The notes under the pieces are model-generated. The model was given only the letters and a program-made list of their open reading frames with translations. It was not told the origin of the DNA and searched no databases. The translations under genes and the position numbers were made by a program. 64,000 bases of DNA from Pollenia angustigena (taxonomy: Eukaryota; Arthropoda; Insecta; Diptera; Polleniidae): assembly GCA_930367215.1 (NCBI GenBank), contig OV884059.1, positions 12,176,945 to 12,240,944 of the forward strand, written 5' to 3'. This document shows positions 34,779 through 46,249 of the stretch, piece after piece. Every line of letters starts with the position of its first letter. The stretch's first letter is position 1.

Positions 34779-35080
34779 TTAGCCTTTATATTATCAGTCC
34801 CAGAGGTATTTTCTAGATGTAATATAAGTTTTTAATGTACATAATTAATTTATGTTTTTAACCCTGGAGTGTTACTGTTCATCGAATAGATGCAGCTCAT
34901 TTGCCCTTTATTATAGAACTATCGTATGTGTGTTCTCATTACGCTATTTTTTCAACAACGTAAGCTGATGACGAAATCTTTAAAAAGGTAATAATTTTGT
35001 AAACACAAAAAGAGCTCAAATTATTATCTTATTAAAAAAAAAGAGAAGAAGAACTTTTATTTTTTTCTAATTTATCTTAT

Positions 35081-36326
35081 TATACCCTTCACCACAGGTG
35101 GTGGAAAAATGTATATAAAAGTTTGTAATTTCATGTTAGATCCTATAAAGTATATATATTCTAAGTCCCTATTACTACCGAAGTTGATTTAACGATCTCC
35201 ATCTGTCTGTCTGTCCGTTGAAAAAGGTTTTCCGAAGACTTCAGATAAGATGGGGATTTGGTTGTTATATATTTAGGCCACCAATAGTCCGGAACTGTTT
35301 GCTATTGAAATTCAGCCCGATTGGTCCATAAATGGCTGAGATACGACTACCTCTAATTTTATCCAAAAATCCCTTGTTGTTTTTCTTTTTTTTATTTTAT
35401 TTTAATATTCACCTGGAGAACAGCAGGAGCCAAAGTTTCGAAATTAGGTAGAAGCATCTTGGTTATCAAAACACATAATCGGAAAAATGTGGGCGAGATT
35501 AGACAAGTGGGCGTGGCACTCCCCATACAAAGACATTATAGATTTCTGTATATCTGGAGAACCCAAAAGAGCAGAAGTTTCCCAATTAGGTACAAGCATT
35601 TTGGTTATCAATACAAAACATCCGACAAAGTTTGGGCGAGATTGGATAAGTAGGCGTGGCAAAGACATTAAAGATTTCTGTATATCTGGAGAACGGCAAG
35701 AGCTAAAGTTTCCAAATAAGGTGCAAACATCTTGGTTATAAAAACACAACATCGGACAAAATGTGGCCAGGATTGGACAAGTGGGCGTGGCACTCCCCAT
35801 ATTAAGAAATTATAGATTTCTGTATATCTGGAGTACCCAAAAGAGACGAAGTTTCCCAATTAGGTACAAGCATTTTGGTTATCAATACCAAACATCCGAC
35901 AAAGTAGGGGCGAGATTGGACACGTAGGCGTGGCAAAGACATTACAGATTTCTGTATATCTGGAGAACGGCAAGAGCTAAAGTTTCCAAATAAGGTGCAA
36001 ACATCTTGGTTATAAAAACATAACATCGGACAAAATGTGGCCAGGATTGGACAAGTGGGCGTTACACTCCCCATTCAAAGACATTAAAGATTTCTGTATA
36101 TCTGGAGAACGGCGTGAGTCAAAGTTTCTAAATTAGGCACGAGTATCTTGGTTACCAATTCACAACATCCGACAAAATGTGGGCAGGATTTAACAAGTGA
36201 ACGTGGTACAAAGTGGAATTAATTTTATTGAAAGAACGCTATTTTTAACGGTATTCTGCTATTTTCGGAGCATGGTGAAGAGTATATAAGATTCGGCATA
36301 GCCAAATATTGCCTCTTACTTGTTTT
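35081..36326 (+). mobile_element. DINE-like element, family B, copy 3, with tandem array
   Basis: It starts TATACCCTTCACCACAGGTG, with CCTATAAAGTATATATATTC, TTGATTTAACGATCTCCATC and TGTCTGTCTGTCCG, and ends GGTGAAGAGTATATAAGATT, TCGGCATAGCCAAA and CTCTTACTTGTTTT. The centre (35395-36215) is a tandem array. This is the clearest family B member and the reference for 66-812 and 11482-14544. Confidence 0.8.
35395..36215 (+). repeat. Six ~135-bp tandem units in two alternating types
   Basis: Units begin around CTGGAGAAC at 35417, 35549, 35688, 35828, 35958 and 36099 (spacing 130-141 bp). Each carries AAAGTTTC, CATCTTGG or CATTTTGGTTATCAA, CATCGGACAAA and AAGTGGGCGTGGCA or TAGGCGTGGCA. Odd and even units differ consistently (ACCCAAAAGAG versus ACGGCAAGAGC), giving a higher-order unit of about 275 bp. 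Both strands stay partly open by chance. No protein family is recognised. Confidence 0.85.
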
Positions 36327-38464
36327 CTAATAAAATGCTTAACTAAAAAAATTTTAGCTGATTTTTTACTTTAAATATCGTTTCGCTAGAGGTTTTTTTT
36401 ATAGTTTTTCAATTCGACGAAGAGTACCTTAATGTATTGAAATTAAGAGTAGCCTTCCAGGGTTAAAGGCCTTTTATTTCCTTGACTCCTCTTTTCCAGA
36501 TTGTATGAATAAGAAACTATTTAAAAAAAGACCCAAAAATTTATAGATTTCTTAGTTTGGTTTTATCGAATCCTTCTGAGGAGTAACTTAAACAGCGTAG
36601 CAGCTGTTCAGATCTATGACTAGTCATTGTGCTACAGAATATCGAATCATAATAAAGTGAATTACTTATAATCACGAATTTGACCTTGGAGCATGCAAAG
36701 ACCCTGGAACTGAAACATTTACTCACTACGGGTTGCGTGTGTTTCGAGTGTGTGGACAACTATTTTTGTTATTATATGTATCTGAAGTAAAAATTTTATC
36801 GAAAATAGTTCTCGGCTTACAGTCCATACCGGCCCCAACTTTAACTCCACATTTTGTTTTTTTTTAAATTAAATTAAATTGAGGTATGTATTTCTATCGT
36901 GTTTTCTAGTCTCTCAGCTTCAAAGTAAGGGTTTATGTACCACTGGACACAAATAAAAAGATAAACTGAAAATTAGTTGAGAATCAATCTTAAAGGTGCT
37001 AATTCTGGTCTAGTTCTAGTGGGTCTGTCTTGTTCTGTTTAACTTATATTCTGGTTCTGTTCTTATACTGCTTTGTTTTAGCTCTTTATCGTTTCTGTTC
37101 TTTGTGCTTTCGGATTCTAGTGCTTACAGATTTAATTTTTTTCAATTTAATATGTGACACATTTCAATAAAAATTATTAACATTTTGTTATTTTTAACTT
37201 ATTCTTTGTCACATATTAAAATATGTTTTTTTTTTCTTAAAAAAAGTAAAAATTGAAATTATTTTTCTTTGAACATGAAATGACGTTTTTTTATTCCTTT
37301 TTTACCTCTTCAACCAGATATCCTGTGAGCACAGGTGGTGGTAAATGTTATTTCTTTTCTGTTTTGTTTAAAAATTCCAACTGTTTCTCTGGCATTAAAA
37401 TGTCCAGCTTGGAGAAGGAAAATAAAAGTATGTTTTATTACTTAAATATAAAATGAATTATTTCTTTGTTGTTTTGTTTTGTTATTCTTATAAAAATAAA
37501 TATTAAAATAAATATGTCTTTCATAAAAAAAAAATAAAAAAACATTTGAATTTTAGAAATTGCAACACAAGGAGGGGGGCGAGGTTAGAGACTATGAACA
37601 AAAAATGTTTGCCAGGCAACAATGTGTGACAATTTACTAAGCAAAAATCTAGAGAAAAACTTTCTACACTTACTCACTGCAACACAGCTCTCAAATTCCA
37701 TTTACTTAAATTGCAAAAGTTGGTCAAAAATGAAAAAGTGACAGCAGCTACTGACAGCTTTGTGCCTGTTTTTTTTTGTCATATTTCTGGGAAAAGAAAT
37801 ATTAAACAAAGAAACACTAGTGGCTTTTTGGTTGTATTGACACATTTTTTATTTGTAAAATAAGAAAACTTTTAGGAAAATAAAAATGAAAAAAGTTTTG
37901 AAAATTAATGTGTATTTTCTGTTTTTCTTTTCTTAGATTACAAAATTAAATTGAAACAACAGGGAATCAAAGGAAAACTATACTTTTAAGTTAGTTCAAA
38001 GTTAAAACGATTTGTATTGTTTTTTATTTACAGATCAATTTGTTTTAATTTTTCTACTTTCTCTATGTTGCAGTTCTCTGCTCGTTATGTTCCAGTTCAA
38101 GTCCATTTCGAGTCCTTACCGCAAAAATAGCTTAAGCGACATCATTTTCATTTTTCGTAAATAAATTTATTGGCAACACTTGTATCATCTCCTGAAATGT
38201 CATGGTCACATAAGTGACCGTTACGATTTTATAGCAACAACAATTTTAGCTTAAGCGCCAACTTTCATGCAAAATTTTTATGAAATAAAATAAAGAAAAC
38301 CTTCTTCTGTAAAATTGTGTTTATATCGCTTCAGCTTTTTTTTTTTTGCTGTAAAGGCTCGTTTTCTGTACCAGTTTTGTTTATATCTTTTCTAGTTCCT
38401 ACAAAGTTTACTTTAAGCTAAGTGCTAGCTCTAGTTTTGTTCTATTCTAGTTCTTTCATTGGCT
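36327..38464. other. AT-rich spacer, nothing recognised
   Basis: No gene recognised. 36990-37120 contains degenerate TTCTAGTTCTGTTC-type simple repeats, echoed at 38375-38455. Confidence 0.45.
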
Positions 38465-38735
38465 ACACAGAAAAAATTCTCGCCATTTTTTTGTTTCAAT
38501 TAAACCATTAATCAAAAATAAAATCAGCTTTAATTAAACATTTAATCAAGTCAATTAAACGTTTACTTTAATAAACAACATTACTGCAAAAAATGTTGTT
38601 AATATCAAACAATATTTAATTGATACTATTAATTTGCTGGTGCAAATTTAATTAATTTTTTTATTAATATCGCAAATCTTTTAATTGAAACTATTTTTTT
38701 TTTTTTTTTTTTTTTGTAAAATATTCAATAAGCGA
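38465..38735 (+). repeat. TTAATCAAAAATAAAATC repeat family, copy b
   Basis: It starts ACACAGAAAAAATTCTCGCC and includes TTAATCAAAAATAAAATCAG, TTTAATCAAGTCAATTAAAC, AATGTTGTTAATATCAA and TAATTGATACTATTAATTTG. It is probably the most complete of four copies (others at 25137, 41207 and 53665). Non-coding. Element class unknown. Confidence 0.6.
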
Positions 38736-39890
38736 CAAATACTATGCAGCTAAATTCGTAACTAGAAGGTTATTTGGGACAGTTTATTACTAGTTTACTT
38801 GTTACAAAAGTACTATTTTTGTAGCCCTTCAAAAAAGTACATTAAAAAGAAATATAATGAATTTAGCTGCCTATAAAATAAAAACAGAAGTGCAACTAGG
38901 CTGAAGTTAATAGCGACTGGAATATGTCTAACTAAATACTTTTGGCTTTGTCTGCAGGTTATCTACACTTTCCTCTACCAACTATTAAAGACACAAACCC
39001 ATGTGTCAAACAATACGACATTCGTTGTGAACCCTACCATTTTTTAGTGATAACCTCCACTATTTTAATTAGTTTTTTAAAGTCATTTGCCCGTAAATTT
39101 TGGTTTGCAATTTACAATGTGCTTTATTACGCTTCATTGAGTTAAAAATAATTGTTTTTTTTTTTTTAATAATGCGAACAATTTCTATGAATAAATTATT
39201 TTTGCACTTCGGTGTCAACAGGTCAATTGTTTTTTTTTTTTTTTTTGTTAGCTTATTAAAAATCCATTTGTAAAAATAAAATTTAATGCGAAATTATTGA
39301 ATGTAAATTAGTTCATATTAAACGCCCCTTTGTAGTTTAAGTTAATTACTTAAGTTTATTGGAGCAGAAGAAGTTGCTTACAGTGAGGGTATGAAAGTAT
39401 GCACACACATACAGTCTTTGGACTACTTTAAAATGTAATAAAAAAGCTATTTTAACGTAAGCGATTTAGTTTTGTTTAATTAAAGAGAAAGATAAAAGTA
39501 TTTTCTTTGGTACCCCATTCCCCTTCCGGAATCACCCGCTGAAACCGTCTTATTTAAAAAAATTTTCTTGGTTTTGTTGCCCAGTGTTTTGGTTATAGTT
39601 TAAGTGATTTAAACCAGCGTTTAAAAAACTGCAGTCAAAGTAGAAAAACTACCATTTCTTCCTCTTCATTTGTAATTGAAAAAAAAACTGTTGCTTTTAC
39701 TTCTGATTCATGATGTAAACAGTAGATGCCATTCCAACTTAAAAAGCGAAAAGTTGTACAAAAATTTTCGTTTTTTGCTCGGCAGTTTTTGCTTTCGACT
39801 GCAGTTTTTTAAACCCTGATTCAAACTTACCATTTTTAAAGAGCAAATCAATTTATTCTTATTAAATTATTATACTTTTATGGCCGATTT
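38736..39890. other. AT-rich spacer, nothing recognised
   Basis: No gene or repeat recognised. Confidence 0.45.
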
Positions 39891-40016
39891 CACAAATTTA
39901 TTGAAAAATCAATTTCAGTTTAGAATTAATTTTTCATATCAAATTAAAATAAAGTTATATGAAAAACTAGATTTAAATGTGAATTGATATTTAAATATAA
40001 TCGGTGAAATTGGCCA
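39891..40016. mobile_element. Small MITE, 126 bp, TGGCCNATTTCAC ends
   Basis: TGGCCGATTTCAC at the left and its complement GTGAAATTGGCCA at the right. Adjacent trinucleotides are TTA and CTA, compatible with a decayed 3-bp PIF/Harbinger-type target. AT-rich interior with further short inverted matches (AAATCAATTT). Confidence 0.6.
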
Positions 40017-40569
40017 CTAGTATGTTTTTTATATTTTTTTTGTGTATGGACTTCCACAGTAGTGTCATGTTACGCCTCCAAGCAATAAATCTTTTATTTT
40101 GGACTCATAGTGTTACAATTTTTCCTCCCTTTCACTAAATTGCGCTTTACACCACAATACAAAAAATTTAAACATGACAAAAAGTAGACTTTACTGTGGA
40201 AATACCCATATTTAGTCCAAAAATCTCTACATGAATCCTGTTAAATTTTTCCATTAAGCTTGTAAAAATATAAGCAGAGAAAAATCTATTAAAATTCCAT
40301 TTAAAATATTTGCATGGCCATAAGTCGGTCCAACTCGCACTGTTGAAAATTCTAGGGATGGAAAACGATGGAGAATAGTATTGTCCACAAATCCTTATCA
40401 TTTTTTTTTGCCCACGTTGACTCCTTTTCCAGAAATCTGGACTTATCCATTATTACAGCCTTAACATTAGGTCTGTTAAGTGGTTAACATTGTTCTGTAA
40501 ACATTACAGAATGTGTCTACGGTTATAAATTTTAAAATTTAACTTCACAAACATTTATGGATTTATGTA
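40017..40569. other. AT-rich spacer, nothing recognised
   Basis: No gene or repeat recognised. Confidence 0.45.
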
Positions 40570-40996
40570 TTCCGAAACATAGAATGAAAAATGAATCCAG
40601 CCCACCTTGGAATAATAAGCAATTAGCTCGGGCCAAAAATAACAAAAATAAATCCTACAAAATATTCAAACGTTCTTGATATTCTGCTGAATATTTAAGG
40701 TATGTTGTAAGTTGTTTTTATGAATGGTGTGAAGCAAACTTAATGCAGCTAAATTTAAAGAAGTGTAAACTAATGTGTTTTTCAACAAATAGTCCAGCTA
40801 CAGTTAATTACTTTCTAGGAGGTATTCAAATGGATATTGTTAAAAACCTGCTTGATTATGGAATAATACTTGACACTAAACTGGGCCTTAATTCACATAT
40901 AACGATTATGATAAATAAAGCTAGAGGAGCACTGGGTTATGTAAAACGCTGGACAAAAGAGTTTGATGTCCCGTATATTACAAAAATCTTTAACAT

Positions 40997-42294
40997 CGTC
41001 CGCTCAGAATTGGTTTGACCTACCGACCATTTCTAAAAAAAAATTGAGTTAGGTATGGGGTATATATATTTTGAATACACCCTTTTTGAATCCAAAATCT
41101 GTTTCGCGAAATTTTTTGTGGTTTTTGAGATAAAAAGCATTCGTTCAGGACATTGCATGCTGAATTTTATGTTTTGAGGTCATTTTTTAATTATCGTTAA
41201 TATTTGCACAGAAAAATTTTTTTGCGCCAGTAGAAGAATTAATCAAAAATAAAATCAGTTTTAATTAAATATTTAATCGGGTTAATTAAATATTTAATCA
41301 AGTGAATTAAACGTTTAATGGAAATATGGTCAATTAAACATTTAATACACTTGATTAAAATTTTAGTTCACCTTCACCTTTAGTTCAAATATTAACGATA
41401 ATTAAAAAATACCAGTTGTAGAACCAAAAAACTGAAGAAAGATATAAAATTTCCCGTATTTTTTATTTTGGTACTGTTTTTCCCCCCATTATAGTATCAA
41501 AAATTGCAAAATGTAAAATGTTTTGTAAGAAAGTACCAAAAATAGTTACGATTTTCACCCCTTAAACGTTCGTATTTCGAAAAAGCACCAAATTTATATT
41601 CGTATTTTTTGATAAGTTTCGAATGTGGTATAAACTTTAATTGTAGGTTTCTTGGATCAAAAGATAGATACATATACATATATATATTCCAGTCGTTCCT
41701 ATAAGGAGCATAGGGCCTCAAAGATAGATGGGCTGATAAAAACGTACCAAAATTCAGGTTTTATCCCTTTTCACCCTAAAAGATCCGAATTTAAAAAAAA
41801 GAACCACACACCTGTCCACTTATTTTTCAAAAGAACAACGATATATAGGGATTACAGTTTTTATGTATCTCTTTCAGTTTTGGAGATAAAAGGTTTCCGA
41901 ATTTACCCTTATTTACCCCCTAAACATTCGAATTTTTAAAAATCCCGTCTTAGTGGATCGATTTGGGAGATCCACCTCCGGTGTTTCGCTTCAGGCGTTT
42001 AGGCTGTACGATGATGAATGAGTCAGTCACTCACGCAATAAGTATACGTATGCAGCACAAAAAGCCACTTTTTAATTTTTTTTTTTTAGAAAAGTGGCGT
42101 ATACGGCACAAAACAATATTTTTCATTTTCAAAAAAATACTATTAAATTCTAACTATATTCATGAAAGGAAGCAGTGGTAAAAATATAAAAAAATGCTAT
42201 CGGGTACATTTTGAGAAATCTTCATGTAAATCTTCTTTGTCGTTTTTCTCCACTCCGACTTTTTGGCATATGCGCCAAACCAATTCTGAGCTGA
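40997..42294. mobile_element. TIR element nested in the LINE, ~1.3 kb
   Basis: CGTCCGCTCAGAATTGGTTT at the left edge and the complement of CGTCAGCTCAGAATTGGTTT at the right form TIRs. The LINE reads ...AAC-ACAT before and ATAT-GTCACTTG after. Restoring AACATGTCACTTG re-opens the LINE frame, so a 4-bp duplication (ACAT, with one mutation) is likely. Inside are a 25-bp perfect inverted pair with a repeat copy (41182-41410) and AT-rich text without a recognised transposase. Confidence 0.65.
41182..41410. repeat. Repeat family copy c bounded by perfect 25-bp inverted repeats
   Basis: 41182-41206 and 41386-41410 are perfect complements (core TTAATTATCGTTAATATTTG). Between them CACAGAAAAATTTTTTTGCG, TTAATCAAAAATAAAATCAG and TTAATCAAGTGAATTAAACG match the family at 25137, 38465 and 53665. 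The family seems to have inserted at the centre of a hairpin. Confidence 0.7.
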
Positions 42295-42700
42295 CGATAT
42301 GTCACTTGTTAGGCTGATTCTTGAATATGGATGGATTATATGGGACCCCATTTACCATACCTATTCTAATTCAAATGAATCGGTACAGAAACAATTTATG
42401 CTCTTCCGTCTTCGAGGATTACTTTTCAACCCACTAAACTTGCCTTCATTCACAGCTCGACTGGCTCTAATAAAGCTCCCTACTTTAAAAAGTCAGAACA
42501 ATAATGAATGCTTTGTTTATTTTAAGTAATATTAATGGTGATTTCTGCGTAGGATTTTTAATTAATGAGATCTCATATAACATTCCTCAGCGATTATACC
42601 GAAATTTCATACCGTTATTCGTCAAATTCTGTAAGGCTCAAATTCTTTAGAAGAATGTGTAACATTTTCAATCAATTATATAGATTTATTAGTTATTAAT

Positions 42701-43330
42701 TCACCCAAAGTCAATAAGTAGATTAATAATGCCTTATCTTAATTGATATTAAAATTAATGTTTTGTTATCAAATGTTAGTTTAAAGTCTATTTTATTTAA
42801 GTGCAAATTTAAATTTGTAAAATGTCTGTAAGGAAAAATCGATAGACAAATAACACTGTGCAACAAAATTCGGGTCATCGCCGCCAGCCTCAACACTTGC
42901 AACGCGAAATGAAAATAGACTACTAGTAGAGCAAATCTGCCAAAGGAATATGGGCCCCTAAAGTTTTTGAATTTCTTGAAAAGGCGTTTGGTCCAAGTCA
43001 AAAAAATATAAACTAAATGTACTTCTGACCTAAAAACTATTTCAGATGCCTTCAGTAGAATTGTATGGCGATTCCTTTCATAGAATATATTAACCCTCTA
43101 ACACTCACTTTAATGGGTAATTTTTGTCCTTTTTTAACTTCTTCACTAAAACGGCACGTTAGACGGTTAAAATATTCTAACGTATGTTAAACGGTTTTTC
43201 GATAAATTAAAAAAATTCAAGGCCCTGAATTCCGAAAACCCGGTTTATATACATTGCACGATTTTTTGGTTTTAGAAGACCCCTAGTGAAACTTGATGCT
43301 AAAAGATGGGTATCTGATCCATATTTTGTA
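42701..43330. other. Unassigned spacer
   Basis: No gene or repeat recognised. CACTGTGCAACAAAATTC at about 42856 resembles CACTGCGCAACAAAAACA at about 51898 and may mark a shared repeat end. Confidence 0.4.
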
Positions 43331-43390
43331 GTGTTACACACATCAGCACAACCTCAAAATACACTATTGTGATGTGGGTATTACTGTGGG
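43331..43390 (-). mobile_element. DINE-like element, family A, 5' fragment (reverse)
   Basis: On the minus strand it reads ATACCCACATCACAATAGTG then GTTGTGCTGATGTGTGTAAC, matching the first 55 bp of 32603-33194. The remainder is absent. The MITE at 43391 abuts its 5' end. Confidence 0.6.
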
Positions 43391-43673
43391 TACACTGAAA
43401 AAATTTTCTTCACAGATCCAATGAAATTTACATTAAAATTCAACCTATGTAACCCTTCATTGGATTAATGAAGGATTAATAAAATCAATGACAAAATTTT
43501 CATTGATTTTATGAATCCTCATTGAAAAAATGGATAAAATAAACGTTTGTCATTAAACTAATGCAAAATTTTCATTGATTTTATGAAACATTTTATTAAT
43601 CCAATGAGAGGTTACATAGGTTGAATTTTAATGTAAATTTCATTGGATCTATGAAGAAAATTTTTTCAGTGTA
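43391..43673. mobile_element. MITE, 283 bp, TACACTGAAAAAATTTTC ends
   Basis: TACACTGAAAAAATTTTCTT then CACAGATCCAATGAAATTTA at the left is complemented by the right end with a single early mismatch over about 60 bp. TIRs are about 75 bp and further matches continue inward, so the element is almost a full hairpin. TA at each edge suggests a Tc1/mariner-type target, but class is not proven. Confidence 0.8.
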
Positions 43674-43872
43674 GCGTGTTTTTCGGTACAGGGGTTGCAG
43701 GCTCGATTCACTCCACAGACTCAGGCTTATTTTACTATAAGTGACTGAAGGTCTACATCACTATTGATCGGAACATTAGCTGTTCGTCTAACTGCTAATA
43801 TAATTGCAGGACATTTATGAATTGTATCTTTATTGAGAGTGCAAAAAATTTACAAAAAAAACCCAAAAAACC

Positions 43873-43906
43873 TGGTGTATGGTCAATACTTTATGACCAT
43901 ACACCA
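43873..43906. repeat. Short perfect hairpin
   Basis: TGGTGTATGGTCA (43873-43885) pairs perfectly with TGACCATACACCA (43894-43906) across an 8-nt loop. No associated gene. Confidence 0.8.
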
Positions 43907-44453
43907 AAGTATATAAATAACATTTATAGGTACAGAGCTGTGTTTAAAGCACTCCTTTTACATGTAACCTGTCATCAAGTATAAAAGAAGTTGCAGTTGC
44001 TTAAATATACCTTTACCTTAATAGATTTTGATGTATCAAATGAATGTTTGTTAATAATAATGGCAATGTATACTTTTACAGATTTACATAAACTTATGGA
44101 AACAAATACAAATACCTTCGAAAGATTTGCCAATAAAATAAATCCTTATATCATTAACAATCGACAAACAACCCTCCACGTTATAAATGGTGAAGTTAAT
44201 TCCTGAAGGCTGACTTCGTGTAAATTTAAGTGAAAAAGAAATGTTTAAAAATGTTCATACAATTTTTGTAAGAGAATGTTTAGGAGGCAAAGAAATAATA
44301 ATAATCCTAGCATACTTAAAGGCGGCTTTGTAATATTTGTGTTTGAGTTGTTTAAAAAGTTTCTTAAAACAAGTTGTTTAAATAGTAAAATGTAGCATAC
44401 CTTAAGGCTTTAAACTAGATTTATTTTGTTTACTATAATATATATTCCTCTAA
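43907..44453. other. AT-rich spacer, nothing recognised
   Basis: No gene recognised. Confidence 0.4.
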
Positions 44454-44605
44454 GTCCCCTTTTACAATGTGACAGACAGAAGGTAGACAGACGAAGTTTG
44501 TTGGTAAGGGGGCGACGCTGTATGCGTGACACACTTTACTTTTTTCCTCTCTCGCCTACAAACTTCGTCTGTCTGTCTTCTGTCTGTCACATTGTAAAAG
44601 GGGTC
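44454..44605. mobile_element. PIF/Harbinger-type MITE, 152 bp, TAA duplication
   Basis: GTCCCCTTTTACAATGTGAC then AGACAGAAGGTAGACAGACG at the left is complemented by the right end (GACCCCTTTTACAATGTGAC reversed) with few mismatches over about 50 bp. TAA flanks both sides (44451-44453, 44606-44608). The core contains a short GC-rich GGGGGCGACGCTG stretch. Confidence 0.8.
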
Positions 44606-46249
44606 TAACTCCCACTGGAGCATAGGGCGCCAGCTAATCCATAAAGTAGATTAAACTTTATCATTTTAAGCATTAAACTGGACATTCCCCTTAATGAAGT
44701 TCTATAGAATTAAAGAAATAATTCTAGCAATAAATTAATTTGTGGTGAAAAGCTAAAATTAGCAGAATTACGATAATATAATAATTTAGTTTTTAAAGGA
44801 AGTATTGGCCAACAAACAAGTTGTTTATTGCAGTTTAAAGCTACGAAGAGCTTAAGGAAACAAAAACAATGAAAAACTTTTTTAACTTGCAACTCTCCAT
44901 ATGCCGTATGCATTGGTTTTAATTCAGGAGTTGCTTTTAATTTTTTTTTTTATTTTTCTTATAAATTAATTACAATACGTTAATGTAATTTACCGCAGCC
45001 TTAAAGTATGCCTTCTAAAACTCTTAAGTTTATAAAAAAAGAATTTATGTTGGTAATTTATTTGAACACTAATGAAAACGAAAATTTATTTAAAATTGCT
45101 TTGGCAACTTTATATTAGAATTTTTACCTACAAAAAGGCAAAGGAATTCCAATAACCTAAACATAGCCTTAATGTATGCTATGAAAATGCCACTTTAATT
45201 TCTTCTTAAGATATGCTTCAGGCCGCTAAGGCAACAAAAATGTATATATTAGCATGATTTTTACATGAAACTAAAAATGCTGCTCTGTTTTGTTTTGCCT
45301 TTTTCTCAGGTATTAGGGACATTATTGTTGCAAAAAGTTATAATTCAAAATATGTTTATTTATATTTGTTGGAAATTTCCATATTGCCAGCTGGAAAAAA
45401 GGTAAAAACCATAATGGCCATTAAAAATGCATCATCATTAACTCAACACTTATAGGCTTATGTTACACACAAAATTTGTTGTTGGACCAAGGGGATTGGG
45501 TAAAGGACAGGTTACTTTTCATTATATATTGCGGAAAATTACAAGAAAATTTTATGAATTTTTTCATATTTTTAAAAAAGAAACAACATGACGATAAACG
45601 GGAAAGAATGTACTCAAAAAAAAGTACAACAATGTTAAATATTTTTTTTAAAGCAAAACATTTGGCTGTAAGAGTATGGCAAACTTCCACATTTCCAGTT
45701 AAATCGTATGCTAATTATAAGAATTTGGACTATAAGCAAGATTAAAGGCTAGGCTATGGACTACTCTTCACTCGAATTGACTCAACAAAAGTCTACAACA
45801 AATGCTATAGTATAGTGCATAGGTAACAATATAGAGCACTCCAGACTATACAATTGTCTACGGTGGCGTTAAAAGTTCACAGATCCTAAGATAAAGAAAC
45901 AAACATACACAACCCTAGCTAAACCAATTGTGAGGATCCTAAAATAAATATGTTCATTAACAGTTCATTTTATGCTGCCTGAGAAGCTCATTCTGTCGTA
46001 ATAAAAGCGATCTTTCTTCGTATACCACGGGGCTATCACTAATAAAACTTAAAATACCATAAAAAGCTGAAGGACTAAATGTTGCATTTAAATTCTTCGT
46101 AACATAAATTTTAATATTCCACGATGACTTACCAAACCCCTTATACCTTTACGCATTCCTGTGGTTCAAAACAACTTATGCTGATGCTGCTCGGTTTAGG
46201 AGAATATGCAAATATTTCAATGAATTGTATAGTTTAATCGATTTCTCTT
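44606..46249. other. AT-rich spacer, nothing recognised
   Basis: No gene or repeat recognised. Opposing open frames at 45463-45745 share the same bases and show no family motif. Confidence 0.45.

Larger units (their letters stand above)
40570..42700 (+). pseudogene. Jockey-like LINE ORF2 remnant, interrupted
   Basis: The first piece (about 40598-40680) reads PWNNKQLARAKNNKNKSYKI, the linker after the endonuclease domain. It is followed closely by WCEANLMQLNLKKCKLMCFS and DYGIILDTKLGLNSHI ... ARGALGYVKRW (40730-41000), the region after the polymerase active site. The catalytic core in between is deleted. A nested element (about 40997-42294) interrupts it. The frame resumes at 42295 with SLVRLILEYGWIIWDPIYHT and RLALIKLPTLKS, then shifts to INGDFCVGFLINEISYNIPQ. 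Inactive. Confidence 0.75.

Noticed and set aside
35444..36074. Reverse frames of 118, 63 and 90 residues in the DINE-like array
   Set aside because: They are repeats of each other, following the ~135-bp tandem unit in different phases.
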